64,000 nt of DNA from Phaseolus vulgaris. Taxonomy: Eukaryota > Streptophyta > Magnoliopsida > Fabales > Fabaceae. The notes under the pieces are model-generated. The model searched no databases. It saw only the letters and a list, made by a program, of their open reading frames with translations, and was not told the origin of the DNA. Numbering within the stretch: position 1 is the first letter of the stretch; every line of letters begins with the position of its first letter. The stretch covers positions 44,486,672-44,550,671 of the forward strand of contig NC_023759.2 of NCBI RefSeq assembly GCF_000499845.2. The letters run 5' to 3'. Below are positions 48,369 to 59,930 of the stretch, piece by piece. Both the position numbers and the translations under genes were made by a program.

Positions 48369-51145
48369 TTAGCTTATTTCAGTAACTTCAACTACACCAA
48401 GCATGTGTCTGAACTTCTCAAACTGATCGAGCTTCACAGCCTTAGTCATCACGTCAGCCACTTGTTCATTTGTATTGCAGTATTTCAATTGAACTACTTG
48501 TTCATTCACCAAATCTCGCAGAAAGTGAAATCGTACTGCAATGTGTTTACTTCTTCCATGGAGAACAGGATTTTTGGATAATTGAATTGTAGAATTGTTG
48601 TCACATAGAATTTTAGTGGCTTCTTTTTCTCCTAACCCAAGGTGCTTGAGAATTCTTCTAAGCCAAATGCATTGACATGCACAAGATGCTGCAACAATGT
48701 ATTTAGCTTTTGTAGTAGATAAGCTAACTACAGGCTGTTTTTTTGAAGCCCATGATACAGCTGTAGTTCCCATCATAAATACTGATCCGGAAGTGCTTCT
48801 TCTATCATCTAAGTCCCCTGCATAATTGCTATCACTGTAGGCTGTGAAACCTATTTTTTTTCCTTTTTGATAGAAAAGACCGTGGTCTATGGTGCCTTTT
48901 AAGTACCTGAAAATCCGTTTTGCTGCAGTCCAATGTGACTCCTTTGGATTGGCCATGTACCTGCTGATTAGACTTACTCCATACATCAAATCTGGCCGCG
49001 TGGCTGTCAAATACATGAGACTACCAACAACTTGTTTAAACTTTGTGACATCTATTGGTGCTCCTACATCATCCTTAGACAATATAGTTCCAGGTACCAT
49101 AGGATTGCGAACAAAATTACTTTCTAGCATGTTAAACCGAAGTAATATCTCACGTGCATACTGTCTTTGACAGATAAAAATTCCTACCTCATTCTGTATA
49201 ACTTCTATTCCCAGAAAATGTCTCATTTTACCCAAATCGGTCATGTCAAATTCTAACTGCATAGAGCTTTTGCACTCTTCACATATATCCTTGCAATTTC
49301 CAGCAAAAATCAGATCATCAACATAGAGACTAACAATTAAGAACTTGCCATGGACCCTTTTTGTAAACAAGGTGTGTTCACTAGAGCAACGTACAAATTT
49401 TTCTCTGGAAAAATAGGCTTCTATCTTACTGTACCAGGTTCGTGGAGCCTGTCTAGGTCCATAGAGAGCTTTCCTGAGTTTGTATACGTGATTTTCTTTG
49501 CCCTTTGTGATAAATCTAGCAGGTTGTTGAACGTATACCTCTTCTTGAAGTTCACCATGTAGGAACGCGCTTTTGACATCGAGTTGGAATACTTCCCATG
49601 AGTATTGAGCTGCCACGGCTAATAGCACCCGTACTGTGTCAAGTCTAGCTACAGGAGCAAATACTTATGTGTAATTGATTCCATACTGCTGGGCATAGCC
49701 TTTGGCCACTAACCTGGCCTTATATTTCTCTATCTGACCATGTTCATTGAATTTGGTTTTGAAGACCCATTTCACGCCAATGGGTTTAACACCATCTGGA
49801 AGTTCTACAAGCTCTCACGTGTTGTTCTTTTCAATTGCTTTCATTTCAGTGTCCATTGCTTCCTTCCAGTTCTGACTCATGTAAGCTTCTTCAAAGGATT
49901 GAGGATCTACAGAATCGATTATCATCATCGCCAGTAAGCTCTCCTCTTCTACAGATAGGTTGGTCTCATAGTCAATCATCCATGATGGTTGTCTCCGGGT
50001 CCTGATTGCCCTCCCTTCAACTGCAGGATCAGTGAATGCTGAATCTGAAGTTGGCTCGAGTGTTTCTGGTTGATCATGGCTGACTGTTATTTGTTGAGAT
50101 GCAAATTCTGCAGTTTCAATTTCTTTGTCTCCCAAATCAAGAGCAAGAGGTGTGCCTCCATCTACCTGTGCATTCCAATTCCAACTCTTATTTTCTTCAA
50201 ACACCACGTCTCTGCTTACAATAACCTTCTTTGTAATAGGGTCATAGAGTTTGTAAGCTTTTGACTCATCACTTACACCTAAGAGAATACATTGTTGGCT
50301 CTTTGCGTCTAGTTTGCTTCGCTTTTGATCTGGAATGTGAACATGTGCAACACATCCAAATGTGCGGAAGTAATCAACACATGGCTTCACCCCACTCCAC
50401 ACTTCTTCCGGAGTCCCTTGATCTATCGCAGAGGTTGGACTTCGGTTTTGGACATGAACACACCAGCGTACTGCCTCAGGCCAGAAGGATTTTGGAACTT
50501 GCTTGTCATGAAGTACTGTTCTGACTGCATTCATGATGATACGATTCTTACGCTCTGCAACTCCATTTTGTTGAGGAGTGTAGGCCGCTGTCAATTGTCT
50601 AGAGATACCATGGTGATTACAAAAGGTTGAAAATTCCTTGGAATTGAATTCACCACCTCGATCAGTTCTTAAACACACAATGTGAGTGCCAGCTTCTTTT
50701 TCAACATATGCTTTGAAGTTTTTGAATGCATTGAACGTTTCAGATTTTGCATGCAAAAAATAAATCCAAGTCTTACGAGAATAATCATCAACAAAGCTTA
50801 AAATATACCTCTTATTGCTGTGTGAAGCTGGCGAAATGGGACCACATACATCAACATGGATTAATTGGAGTTTCATTGCTGCTCTCCGTGAACTTTGCTT
50901 TGGTATGACATCTCTATGTTGTTTTCCCATGAGACAGGTAGTGCATATATCCTTGGGAGTTTTCAGAAAAGGTAGACCAATTACCATTTGCTTATTTGCA
51001 AGTGTGATGAGTCCTTTAAAGTTGAGATGTCTAAATCGTTTATGCCACAACAAAGCTGCCTTATCAGAATCATCTTCAACTTGGAGGCACTGAGAATGCT
51101 GGGAGGTCATTGAGACTGTCACATAAAACATCCTATTTCCTCTCA
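48369..51145 (-). pseudogene. Copia pol 3' part: integrase, reverse transcriptase, RNase H; two stops
   Basis: One minus-strand frame. GAG-pre-integrase (LLWHKRFRHLNFKGL), integrase core (LIHVDVCGPI, LRTDRGGEFNSKEF, YTPQQNGVAERKN), reverse transcriptase (FQLDVKSAFLHGELQEEVYV, VSLYVDDLIFAGN) and RNase H (YSDSNYAGDLDDRRSTSGSV, SKHIAVRFHF) are all present. Stops at 49815-49817 and 49665-49667 interrupt the start of the RT domain. Its first 563 bases (50583-51145) duplicate part of the upstream segment. Confidence 0.92.
50583..51145 (-). repeat. 563-bp direct duplication, copy A
   Basis: Same as 52004-52566 except for about six substitutions by eye; offset exactly 1,421 bases. Copy B adjoins the other side of the inserted LTR-like unit. 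Confidence 0.93.
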
Positions 51146-52003
51146 AGTATTTTGATTAGCATGTCAATATTAAGTTCTTTGATTGAAATTGATGCCCGTA
51201 TAAAAATCATTTATATCGATTCCTCGCATATAAAATCCTTAAGAATGTCCCCTAACTATCGATCCCTCGCATAATTATAAGAACAACTTAGAACGAAGCT
51301 CAGACGTTTGATAGCAATTAACATTTCAAGTCTATTCCTAACACTCAAATATGTTAAGTATTGTTGTTTAGGTCCGAACCCTAAAAATACCTCCCGGTCA
51401 GATTTAAGATTCTCAATTTGTCACGGAAAATTAAAAGTAAAACAACAATACCAATAATCAATCAAGAACTGAATATTAATATATAAAATATCACCTCAAT
51501 ACATAAGAGTTTGAGCAGATTACTCCCAATCCCAAAGGGTAGAATTAGCCACGCATACTTCTATCACCTTCCATTCTCCCAATTGGATTACAATTCACTT
51601 TATGGTGTTTTCCTCTCAATCTGGCACCTAAGGTTGAGCCTCTAGCCCTCTATTTATCCTAGTTTTCTAGGGTTAGGTTGTTTATTGTGTCGCGCTAATG
51701 GGCTAAATGATAAAACATAAAAAATGCCCAATCTTTCTTTGCATCTTTTCCATTCTGGGACCTTCTATCTTTATCTTTTTAGCTCAAATAATTCATCTTT
51801 AATCCAAATCTCCGATCTTCCTTAGAAATCTGCAATTAACACCAAATTTGAGAATAAAATACTCTTATTCAAATAAAGATCATAAAAAATTAAAAAAGGT
51901 ATAAATTCATAAATTAGGAATTATTTTATATGTAAATTAGAAATAAATCCTCATAAGTGCCTATATTTTAATATGAAATATTACTGAAATTAGACACTTA
52001 TCA
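51146..52003 (-). repeat. Solo LTR-like repeat, copy 2, inserted in copia
   Basis: 858 bases. The minus strand begins TGATAAGTGTCTAATTTCAG and ends near catgctaatcaaaatact. It is homologous to 37950-38910 in opposite orientation. It does not code. Instead of a short target duplication it has 563-bp direct repeats on both sides. Confidence 0.8.
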
Positions 52004-53766
52004 GGCCGTTGTCAATTGTCTAGAGATACCATGGTGATTACAAAAGGTTGAAAATTCCTTGGAATTGAATTCACCACCTCGATCAGTTCTTAAACACACA
52101 ATGTGAGTGCCAGCTTCTTTATCAACATATGCTTTGAAGTTTTTGAATGCATTGAACGTTTCAGATTTTGCATGCAAAAAATAAATCCAATTCTTACGAG
52201 AATAATCATCAACAAAGCTTAAAATGTACCTCTTATTGCTGTGTGAAGCTGGCGAAATGGGACCACATACATCAACATGGATTAATTGGAGTTTCATTGC
52301 TGCTCTCCATGAACTTTGCTTTGGTATGACATCTCTATGTTGTTTTCCCATGAGACAGGTAGTGCATATATCCTTGGGAGTTTTCAGAAAAGGTAGACCA
52401 ATTACCATTTGCTTATTTGCAAGTGTGATGAGTCCTTTAAAGTTGAGATGTCCAAATCGTTTATGCCACAACAAAGCTGCCTTATCAGAATCATCTTCAA
52501 CTTGGAGGCACTGAGAATGCTGGGAGGTCATTGAGACTGTCACATAAAACATCCTATTTCCTCTCATGTTTGTATGAATAATCAATCCTCTATTTGGATG
52601 GAATATCTTGCATGTATCATTTTGGATTAAGATAGCCAGGCCTTTCTCTTGAAGTTGTCCCAAACTTAAGAGGTTGGTCTTAAGTTTTGGAACGTAGTAA
52701 ACATTGGATATAACATGTGTAACACCATTGATTTGAACCCGAATATTTCCTCTGGCAACAACATTCAATGGTGTGTCATTTCCAAGTTTCACATTTTTAT
52801 TGAGCCCTTCTTCATGAATTTCTGTGAACCACTGCTTATTACCAGTCATATGATTACTACATCCAGAATCTAGAAACCAATTTTCTCTCTGAACAGATTG
52901 TGTCATCTCTTCATATGCCACCAATAGAATCTCGTCTTCTGCCTTTGTTGCACCCTCACATGCTGCATAATGAGCCTGCTTTTCTACTCCAGGGCATTCG
53001 TATTGAAAATGTCCTAGTTTGTGACATTGGAAGCATTCAACAAGCGCCTTGTTGAAGGGTTGTCTCCCATGTCCTCTTCCCCATCCACGATTTTCTCTAC
53101 CGCGACTTGCTCCCGAACGATCATCATGAATGACTTTCAGCCCTTGTTCGTCAGGTTGAAAACTCTCCATTCTTTGCTCATGAACAAGCAAACTCCCATG
53201 AAGTTCATCAAGACTTAGGGTGCTCAAGTCGTTGGCCTCCTCAATGGAGCACACCACGTAGTTAAAATTTGGGGTTAAGGATCGAAGTATTTTGCTGACC
53301 ACTGTGCTCGGGTCCAATGTTTCACCATTTACCTTCATTTTATTGACTCGGTGAGAGTACGTCCCAGGTAGCTATCAATTTTCTCACCGTCTTTCATGTT
53401 CAGCAATTCGAACTCCCGTCGTAGTGCTTGAAGTTGAGCCCGTTTAACTCGTGTTGATCATTGGTATTTCTGCTGCATGGACCTCCATATCGCTTGTGAC
53501 ATGCTTTTGTCTAGTATTGTTTCAAGGACTTCTTTATCAATAGCTTGAAACAAGTAGTTCTTTACTTTCATATCCTTCAGATTCGCCTCAGTAGCATTCC
53601 TCCGCTGTGCCTCTGTGGGCGTGGCTCCAAGTTTCGGTATGCCTTCTTCTACTAATTGCCACAGTTCCTTACTGCGCAGAAAGTTTTCCATGGTCATGGA
53701 CCAGAAATCATAGTGGCCATCGAACTTTGGAATGGCCGGTTGAACAAACTTCTCTGGTGCAGACAT
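52004..53766 (-). pseudogene. Copia gag, protease and start of integrase
   Basis: Gag starts at the ATG 53766 (MSAPEKFVQPAIPKFDGHYD), with a nonsense codon just after QQKYQ (about 53457) and a one-base frame change near 53340. Homology then continues through the zinc knuckle CFQCHKLGHFQYEC, the protease segment WFLDSGCSNHMTGN, and the integrase start up to 52004, where the insert begins. The last 563 bases are copy B of the duplication. Confidence 0.9.
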
Positions 53767-53901
53767 TCTTACTCTCACACTTCTCACTGATATTGCCCAC
53801 ACTCTGTACCAGATTGTTCTTCACACAAGATCTGGATAATTTCTCTCTGCACACGTAACTCACTTTCTGGATCAGGCCCCTTACGGAGCTCTGATACCAA
53901 T

Positions 53902-54113
53902 TGTTGTTTCTTTAGGTATGTGTAAATCTCACAAGAGAATAATATATTATTCAATGCAAAGAATGACTTATATAAGCCTTATAGACTCTGGAAAAAACAA
54001 GCTAACTGCAACTGCATACTAAGTGGCACTAAACTAGGAGTAAATAATGCAACAAATAAAGACTCGTTCAGCCCTATATTTCAGGGGCCTTATTGACACG
54101 TAAATAACTAACA
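53902..54113 (-). repeat. Copia 5' LTR (212 bp)
   Basis: Coding strand begins TGTTAGTTATTTACGTG at 54113 and ends AACA at 53902; the initiator-tRNA-Met primer site follows. Confidence 0.93.
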
Positions 54114-54186
54114 GAATTTACATGAATTGCAGATGAACTCATTGCCAATGCTGCTTACATTGGAGGTGCTTACATTGGAGGGTATT

Positions 54187-55262
54187 TGATGAGAATCAAA
54201 TAAAGGAGGCCTTTATTAATGAAGGAAGAGGACATTCGCCTTCACATTTGAAGTTCTTCCTTCTAGTCTTCTCAAAATTAAAAGAAGACATAAAATAAAG
54301 ATGAGGCCCAAGCCCAAAGCCCAAGCCCAAGCCCAAGCCCAAGAAGGCCAAAGCCCAAAAAGCTCAAGTCCATCCCATGAGGGGCAAGGCCAAACATTAA
54401 ATAAAAAAGCATCATTTGAATTACTCTTGTATAGTTGTAGGAGGTGTGGATATTAAATAAAGAAGTGTGAAAATGTAAAATAAAGTCACATTATCCATGT
54501 GACTTAGGAGAGTAAGTGTAGGTGTAGTTTTTAGGAGGTGTCATAGTAGAAAAAGGTCACACCTCCCATGTGACTTGTTTTTTATGGGAATTTCAAATGA
54601 GTTTTATTTGAAATTTCCCACCTATTTTCCAGCACCCTCACACTATAAATAGAGGTGTGGGCTCTTGTAAAATTCAGATTGGAAATTAGTAATAGAGAAA
54701 CTCTACTCAATTTGAGAGAGAATTTGTGAGAGCTTGCTTCTCCTTCACCTTGTCTTATCTTGAGTGCATTTGGTTCTCTCAAGTGGCGGCACTAGCTCAC
54801 TCATCTTGGAGTCTTCATCCTCTAAGTGGCGTGATCATCAAACCAAAGCATCCATCTCCATAAGTTCTTCTTTCTTTCATCTCCATATTCATATGAAATT
54901 CGTAAAACATGTTTAGCTTCCTTTTTGGTTCGGCATTTCAGTCTATTTTCCAGTTTTGCTTCGGTTCTTAGTTCATTGGTTGTTTATAGTTGTTTCTTCT
55001 TCAATTCTAGTTTAATTGTTCGGTGCATTTCTGTTCTTGATCATTTTATTCGGTGCTTTTGCCTTTTTACACAATTTGTTCGGTTTAATTGACAATAGAT
55101 GGCTCATCCATATGAGTTTGGTGTTTGGTGCAAGTCTTGGTGAGTTCTTGAAACATAGAACCTTGATCCAATTCTATTATAAATGCCTAAGCTATCTCCA
55201 ACTCAAGTTGATTCCATAGAATGTCAAAGAATCATCTCTACTTTGATAGTGGAATCATATCA
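54187..55262 (+). mobile_element. Solo LTR inside aldolase exon 2 (1,076 bp)
   Basis: Begins TGATGAGAATCAAATAAAGG and ends ATCATATCA. Flanked by gtatt (54182-54186) and gtatc (55263-55267), a 4/5 match to a 5-bp duplication. A TATA box, ctataaatagagg, is near 54643, followed by a leader. A cccaag hexamer tract lies near 54307-54350. Its removal rejoins aldolase exon 2 text. Confidence 0.8.
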
Positions 55263-55920
55263 GTATCCTTGCTGAATCAACTGGTACAATTGACAAACGT
55301 TTGGTCAGCATTAATGTTGAGAATGTTGAAACAAACAGACGTGCTCTTAGGGAACTTCTATTAACGACACCTGGTGCTTTTCAGTGTCTCAGTGGTGTGA
55401 TATTGTTTGAGGAAACCCTTTACCAAAACACAGCTTCAGGTATTGTGCTCTGTTTTGCAATATTTAAATGCACTACTGTACTTGTTAAGTATCTTCTTGC
55501 CGAATTATGAGTTACAAACATACATGTTGTTACATTTTTATTGAGTATGTATATTTATTTATTTACAGCATTTTTCTAACTAAATTCTAACTTTCTTTTA
55601 GTTGAACTATTCTGAATTCTCTTGGCTAAACGTGTTACTTGATATCATTCTAAGATAACAAAGAAAATATTTTAATAGTATATAACATTACTCTTTTCAG
55701 GTTTTGTCCAAAGGTGATTATGAATTGAATTCTTCAAAATTCAATAAAATGAAAATTGAATTTAAATTTAAAATTCAGACCCACTTTAACTATTTATTTG
55801 GATTTATTTAAATTTATTTAAATTCAGATGAAATCCACTTTGTTAGTAAGTTAAATCTATTTCGATTTGGACCTGTGCTAACTTCACTCGACCTTGATTC
55901 GAAGACACCTTGGCTTGGGT

Positions 55921-58900
55921 TAAGGGTGGACAAAAAGTCCAAATTACAAAATCCAATCTATAACTATCCATATCCATATCCATATTAGTTTTAATCCATT
56001 TAAATGAATTTATTTTAAATCCAAATTCATGTTTTTGGATTTTAAATCCAATCCATTTAATTGGATATGGATTAGATATAAGATTTGATACATTTTTGGA
56101 TGGATTTTGACTTGGCCCGACCCAAGTTAAGCCAAGACAATCCAACCGATGTCGAGTCGAGCGGGCTCAGACCGATGTCTAACTGAGCAGTCCTGGGCCC
56201 ATATCGAGCTGAGCGAGCCCGACCCGATTTCGAGCCGAGCGCGCTCAGGGCGTTGTCGAGCCGAGCATTCCCGAGTCGATGTCGAGTCGAGCTGGCCAGG
56301 GCCGATGTCAAGCTCAGCTAGTTCGAGCCGATATCGAGTCAAGCAAGCCGGATTGATGTCGAGTCGTCGGGCCCGCCCCGATGTTGAGCCGAACGGGCCC
56401 AAGCCGATGTCAAGCTGAAAGGGCCCATCTTGACGTCGAGCCGAACGGGCCTGGACCGATGTCGAGTGGAGAGAGTCTGGGTAGATGTCGAGTTGATTGA
56501 GCTCGGGCCAATGTCGAGCCGAGCGGGCCTTTGCCAATGTCGAGTCTCCCAGGCCCGGGACAATGTCGAGATGAACGGGCCCAAGCCAATCTCGAGCTGA
56601 GCAAGCCCAAGCTAATGTCGAACCGAACGAGCCCGAGTTAATGTCGAATCTCCCGGGCCCAGGTCGAGGTCGTGGACCCGGTTCAATGTTGAGCCGATCG
56701 GGCCTGAGCCAATGTCGAATCTCCCGGGCTCGGGCCGATGTCAAGCCGAACAGGCCTAGGTCGATGTCGAGTTGAGCGGGCTCGAGTCGATGTCAAGTCT
56801 ATTGGGCCCTGGTCGATGTCAAGCTAAGCTAGTACGGGCCGATATCGAGTCAACCAAGCCGAGTTGATGTCGAGCCGCTAGGCCCGCCCCGATGTCGAGC
56901 CTAACGGGCCAGACCAAAGATGAGCTGAGCAAGCCCGGGCCGATGTCAAGCCAAACGGGCCCAGGCCGATGTCGAGTGGAGTGGACCCGGGTATATGTCA
57001 GGTTGATTGGGCCAGGGCCAATGTCGAGTTGAGCGGGCTCGAACCAATGTCGAGTCTCCCAGGCCCGGACTGATGTCGAGCCGAACGGGCCAAGGCCAAT
57101 GTCGAGCTGAGCAAGCCCGGGCTAATGTTAAGTCGAACAAGCCATAATTAATGTCGAGTCTCCCGGGCCCGGGTCGATGTCGAGTCTCCTGGGCTAGGAC
57201 CGATGTAAAGCCGAAGAGGCCTGGGTCGATGTCGAGTTGAGCGGACCCGAGTCGATGTCAAGTCGATTGGACCCTGGCCGATGTCAAGACGAGCTGATCT
57301 GGGTCGATATTGAGTCAAGCAAGTTGGGACGATGTCGAGCCGTCGGGCCCGCGTCGATGTCGAGTCGAACGGGTCAGGCCCATGTCGAGCTGAGCAAGCC
57401 CGGGCTGATGTCAAGTCGAACGGGCCCACGCGGACGAGCCCACACCGATGTTGAGCCAAACGGGCCTGGGCCAATGTCGAGTCTCTCTCAGGCCGGGGCC
57501 GATGTCGAGTGGAGCGAGCCTAAGTAGATGTCAAGTTGATTGGGCCCGGGCCAATGTCGAGGCGAGCGAGCCTGAGCCAATGAAGAGTCTCCCGAGCTCG
57601 GGCCGATGTCGAGCTGAACGGGCCCAGGCCAATCTCGAGCTGAGGATGCCCGAGTTGATGTCGAGCTGAACGGGCCCGGGTTAATGTCGAGTCGATTGAA
57701 CCCGGGCCAATGTTGAGCCGACCGGGCCTGAGCCAATGTCGAGTGTCTCGGGCTCAGGCCGATGTCAAGCCGAACAGGCCTGGGTCGATGTCGAGTGAGT
57801 TTGCTCGAGTTGATGTCAAGTCGATTGGGCCCTGGCCGATGTCAAGCCAAGCTAGTCTGGGCCGATATCGAGTCAACCAAGTCGGGTTGATGTCGAGCCG
57901 AACGGGCCCATACCAATGTCGAGTCTCTCTCGGGCCCAGGTAGATGTTGAGTTGATTAGGCCATGGCCAATGTTGAGTCGAGCGGGCTCGAGCCAATGTC
58001 GAGTCTCCCAGGCCCGGACCGATGTCTAGCCGAACGAGCCAAGGCCAATGTTGAGCTGAGCAAGCCCGAGCTAATGTCAAGCTGAACGGGCCAGAATTAA
58101 TGTCGAATCTCCCGGGCCCGGGTCGATGTCGAGTCGATTGGACTCGGGCAAATGTCGAGCCGACCGGGCTTGTGCCAATGTCGAGTCTCCCGGGCTAGGA
58201 CCGATGTCAAGTCGAATAGGCCTGGGTCGATGTTTAGTTGAGTGGGCCCGAGTCGATGTCAAGTCGATTGGGCCCTGGCCAATGTCTAGCCGAGCTGGTC
58301 TGGGCCGATATTGAGTCAAGCAAGTCGGGCTGATGTCGAGCCGAACGGGTCAGGCCAATGTCGAGCTAAGCAAGCTCGGGCCGATGTCAAGCCGTATGGG
58401 GCCAGGTCGATGTCAAGCCGAACGGGCTTGGACCAATGTCGAGTCTCTCCCAGGCCTGGGCCGATGTTGATTGGAGCGGGCCTGAGTGGATGTCAAGTTG
58501 ATTGGGCCCGGGCCAATGTCGAGCCGAGCTGGCCCGAGCCAATGTCAAGTCTCCCAGTACCGGTCCGATGTTGAGCCCAACGGGCCCAGGCCAATGTCGA
58601 GCTGAGCAAGCCTGGGCTGATGTCAAGCCGAACGGGCCCGAGTTAATGTTGAGTCTCCTAGGCCCGGGCTAATGTCGAGCCGAGCGGGCCCGGGCTGATG
58701 TCAAGTCCAACGGGCTCGGGCTTATGTCGAATCATCCAGACCCGGGCCATTGTCGAGTCGTCCGGGCCCAGGCTGATGTTGAACCGAATTGGTCCGCGTT
58801 CAGGTTGAGTCGACTTAGGCCGGTTCGAGCCAAGTTAGTTTGTGTCCATATCAAAATGGATTTAATGTAATTGACAAAGTGGATTTAATCTAATTAACAA

Positions 58901-59064
58901 AATGGATTGAATCTAGATTTAATTCACTTTAAATGGTTTTAAAAAAGATCCATTTAAATTTGATATCGTTAAAATGGATATGGATTTTAAATCCAATCCA
59001 TTTATTTGGATTTGGATTGGATCTAGATTGGATTTTGAAAAATCCAATCCATGACCACCCCTAG
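55921..59064. mobile_element. Inner foldback/hAT-like element carrying a 26-bp repeat array
   Basis: Ends TAAGGGTGG and, reversed, TAGGGGTGG. Subterminal regions of about 200 bases are full of ccaatcc/ggattgg words. The flanks gcttgggt (55913-55920) and gcctgggc (59065-59072) match 6/8, as expected of an aged hAT 8-bp duplication. The interior is array 1. No transposase is present. Confidence 0.65.
56135..58800 (+). repeat. 26-bp GC-rich tandem array 1 (about 100 copies)
   Basis: Consensus near (a/g)atgtcgagccgaacgggc followed by ccgggcc; successive atgtcgag starts are 26 bases apart in most units. Copies differ mostly by C-to-T and G-to-A changes, as expected if methylated CpGs decay. Overlapping open frames on both strands follow from the repeat and are not genes. 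Confidence 0.93.
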
Positions 59065-59930
59065 CCTGGGCGGACTTGGATTGACTTGGGCCTGGACCGA
59101 CTCAGCTCGATCTGGGTCCAAATCGACTAAACTCGACTTGGACTCACACCAACTCAACCTGGTACCAGACCTGAGGCTGAATCAGCTCGACCTTGCCCAG
59201 GGTCAATCTGCCTCGACATGGGTCCAAGACAAAGGTCAACTTGTGCACAAGCCGAATCAGCTTGACCTCAACTCGAGCCGATTCGACTCAATGTAGGCAT
59301 GAGCTGACTCGACTCGGCTCGACCTTGGCCCTTGCCGATTCAACTTGTACTGGGCCCAGGCGCTTGCTCAACATGGGCGAGGCCAATTAGGCTTGACCTG
59401 TGCACGGGCTGAATCAACTCGACCTAGGCCCAGGCTGACTGAGCTTGACATAGGCCTGGGCCGACTCGGCTCTACTAGGACCCAAATCGACTTGGCTCAA
59501 CCTAGGCCTGGGTCGAATCAGCTCTACATGTGCTCGGGAAGACTCGACTCAATAGGGGCCCAGACCGACTCGGCTCGATTTGACTCGACTTGGGCACAAG
59601 CCGTCTCGTCTCTATTTGGGTTCGGGCAAACCCAGCTCGACTTGGATCTTAGTCAACTTAGCTCGACATGAACCCAGATCAACTGGGCTCGACATAGGTC
59701 TTGATCAACTGGGCTCAATTTGGGCTTGGGTTGACTCAACTTGGCCCGTCAACCTAGTCCTGTGTCATCTTGATTGGACCTTTTTTGGGTTGATTTGATT
59801 CAATCTAGGTCCGAGTCGACATGATTGGGTTAGGGCTCAAGTCAACTTAGCTCGATCTAGGCCCGGGTTGACTCGACTCAACGTGGACTAGGGTCAACTC
59901 AAAATCCAACCCAAAATCGATTTTGGATAA
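59065..59930 (-). repeat. 26-bp tandem array 2, inverted relative to array 1
   Basis: Units such as gactcggctcgacctaggcc (then cgggct) are the reverse-complement type of array 1 with a few fixed differences; about 33 copies. A short left portion lies at 55870-55920, separated by the inner element. Confidence 0.85.

Larger units (their letters stand above)
48140..54113 (-). mobile_element. Ty1/copia retrotransposon in aldolase intron 1, with internal duplication
   Basis: Flanked by the target duplication GAATT (48135-48139 and 54114-54118). LTRs begin TGTTGTTT and end CTAACA. The primer-binding site is attggtatcagagctcc on the minus strand beside the 5' LTR (53883-53901), and the purine tract aagggagggta lies beside the 3' LTR. 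About nine differences over 212 LTR bases make it older than the copia at 25 kb. An 858-bp LTR-like insert (51146-52003) and a 563-bp duplication lie within it. It sits 19 bases before the exon 2 acceptor, leaving the acceptor intact. Confidence 0.95.

Noticed and set aside
56135..58800. CRISPR-like look of a regular short repeat array
   Set aside because: Units are directly adjoining with no unique spacers, and the context is a plant intron.
56072..59798. Many overlapping open frames on both strands with Arg/Ser/Asp-rich repeats
   Set aside because: They are forced by the GC-rich 26-bp tandem units, occur in all frames, and show no start or splice context.
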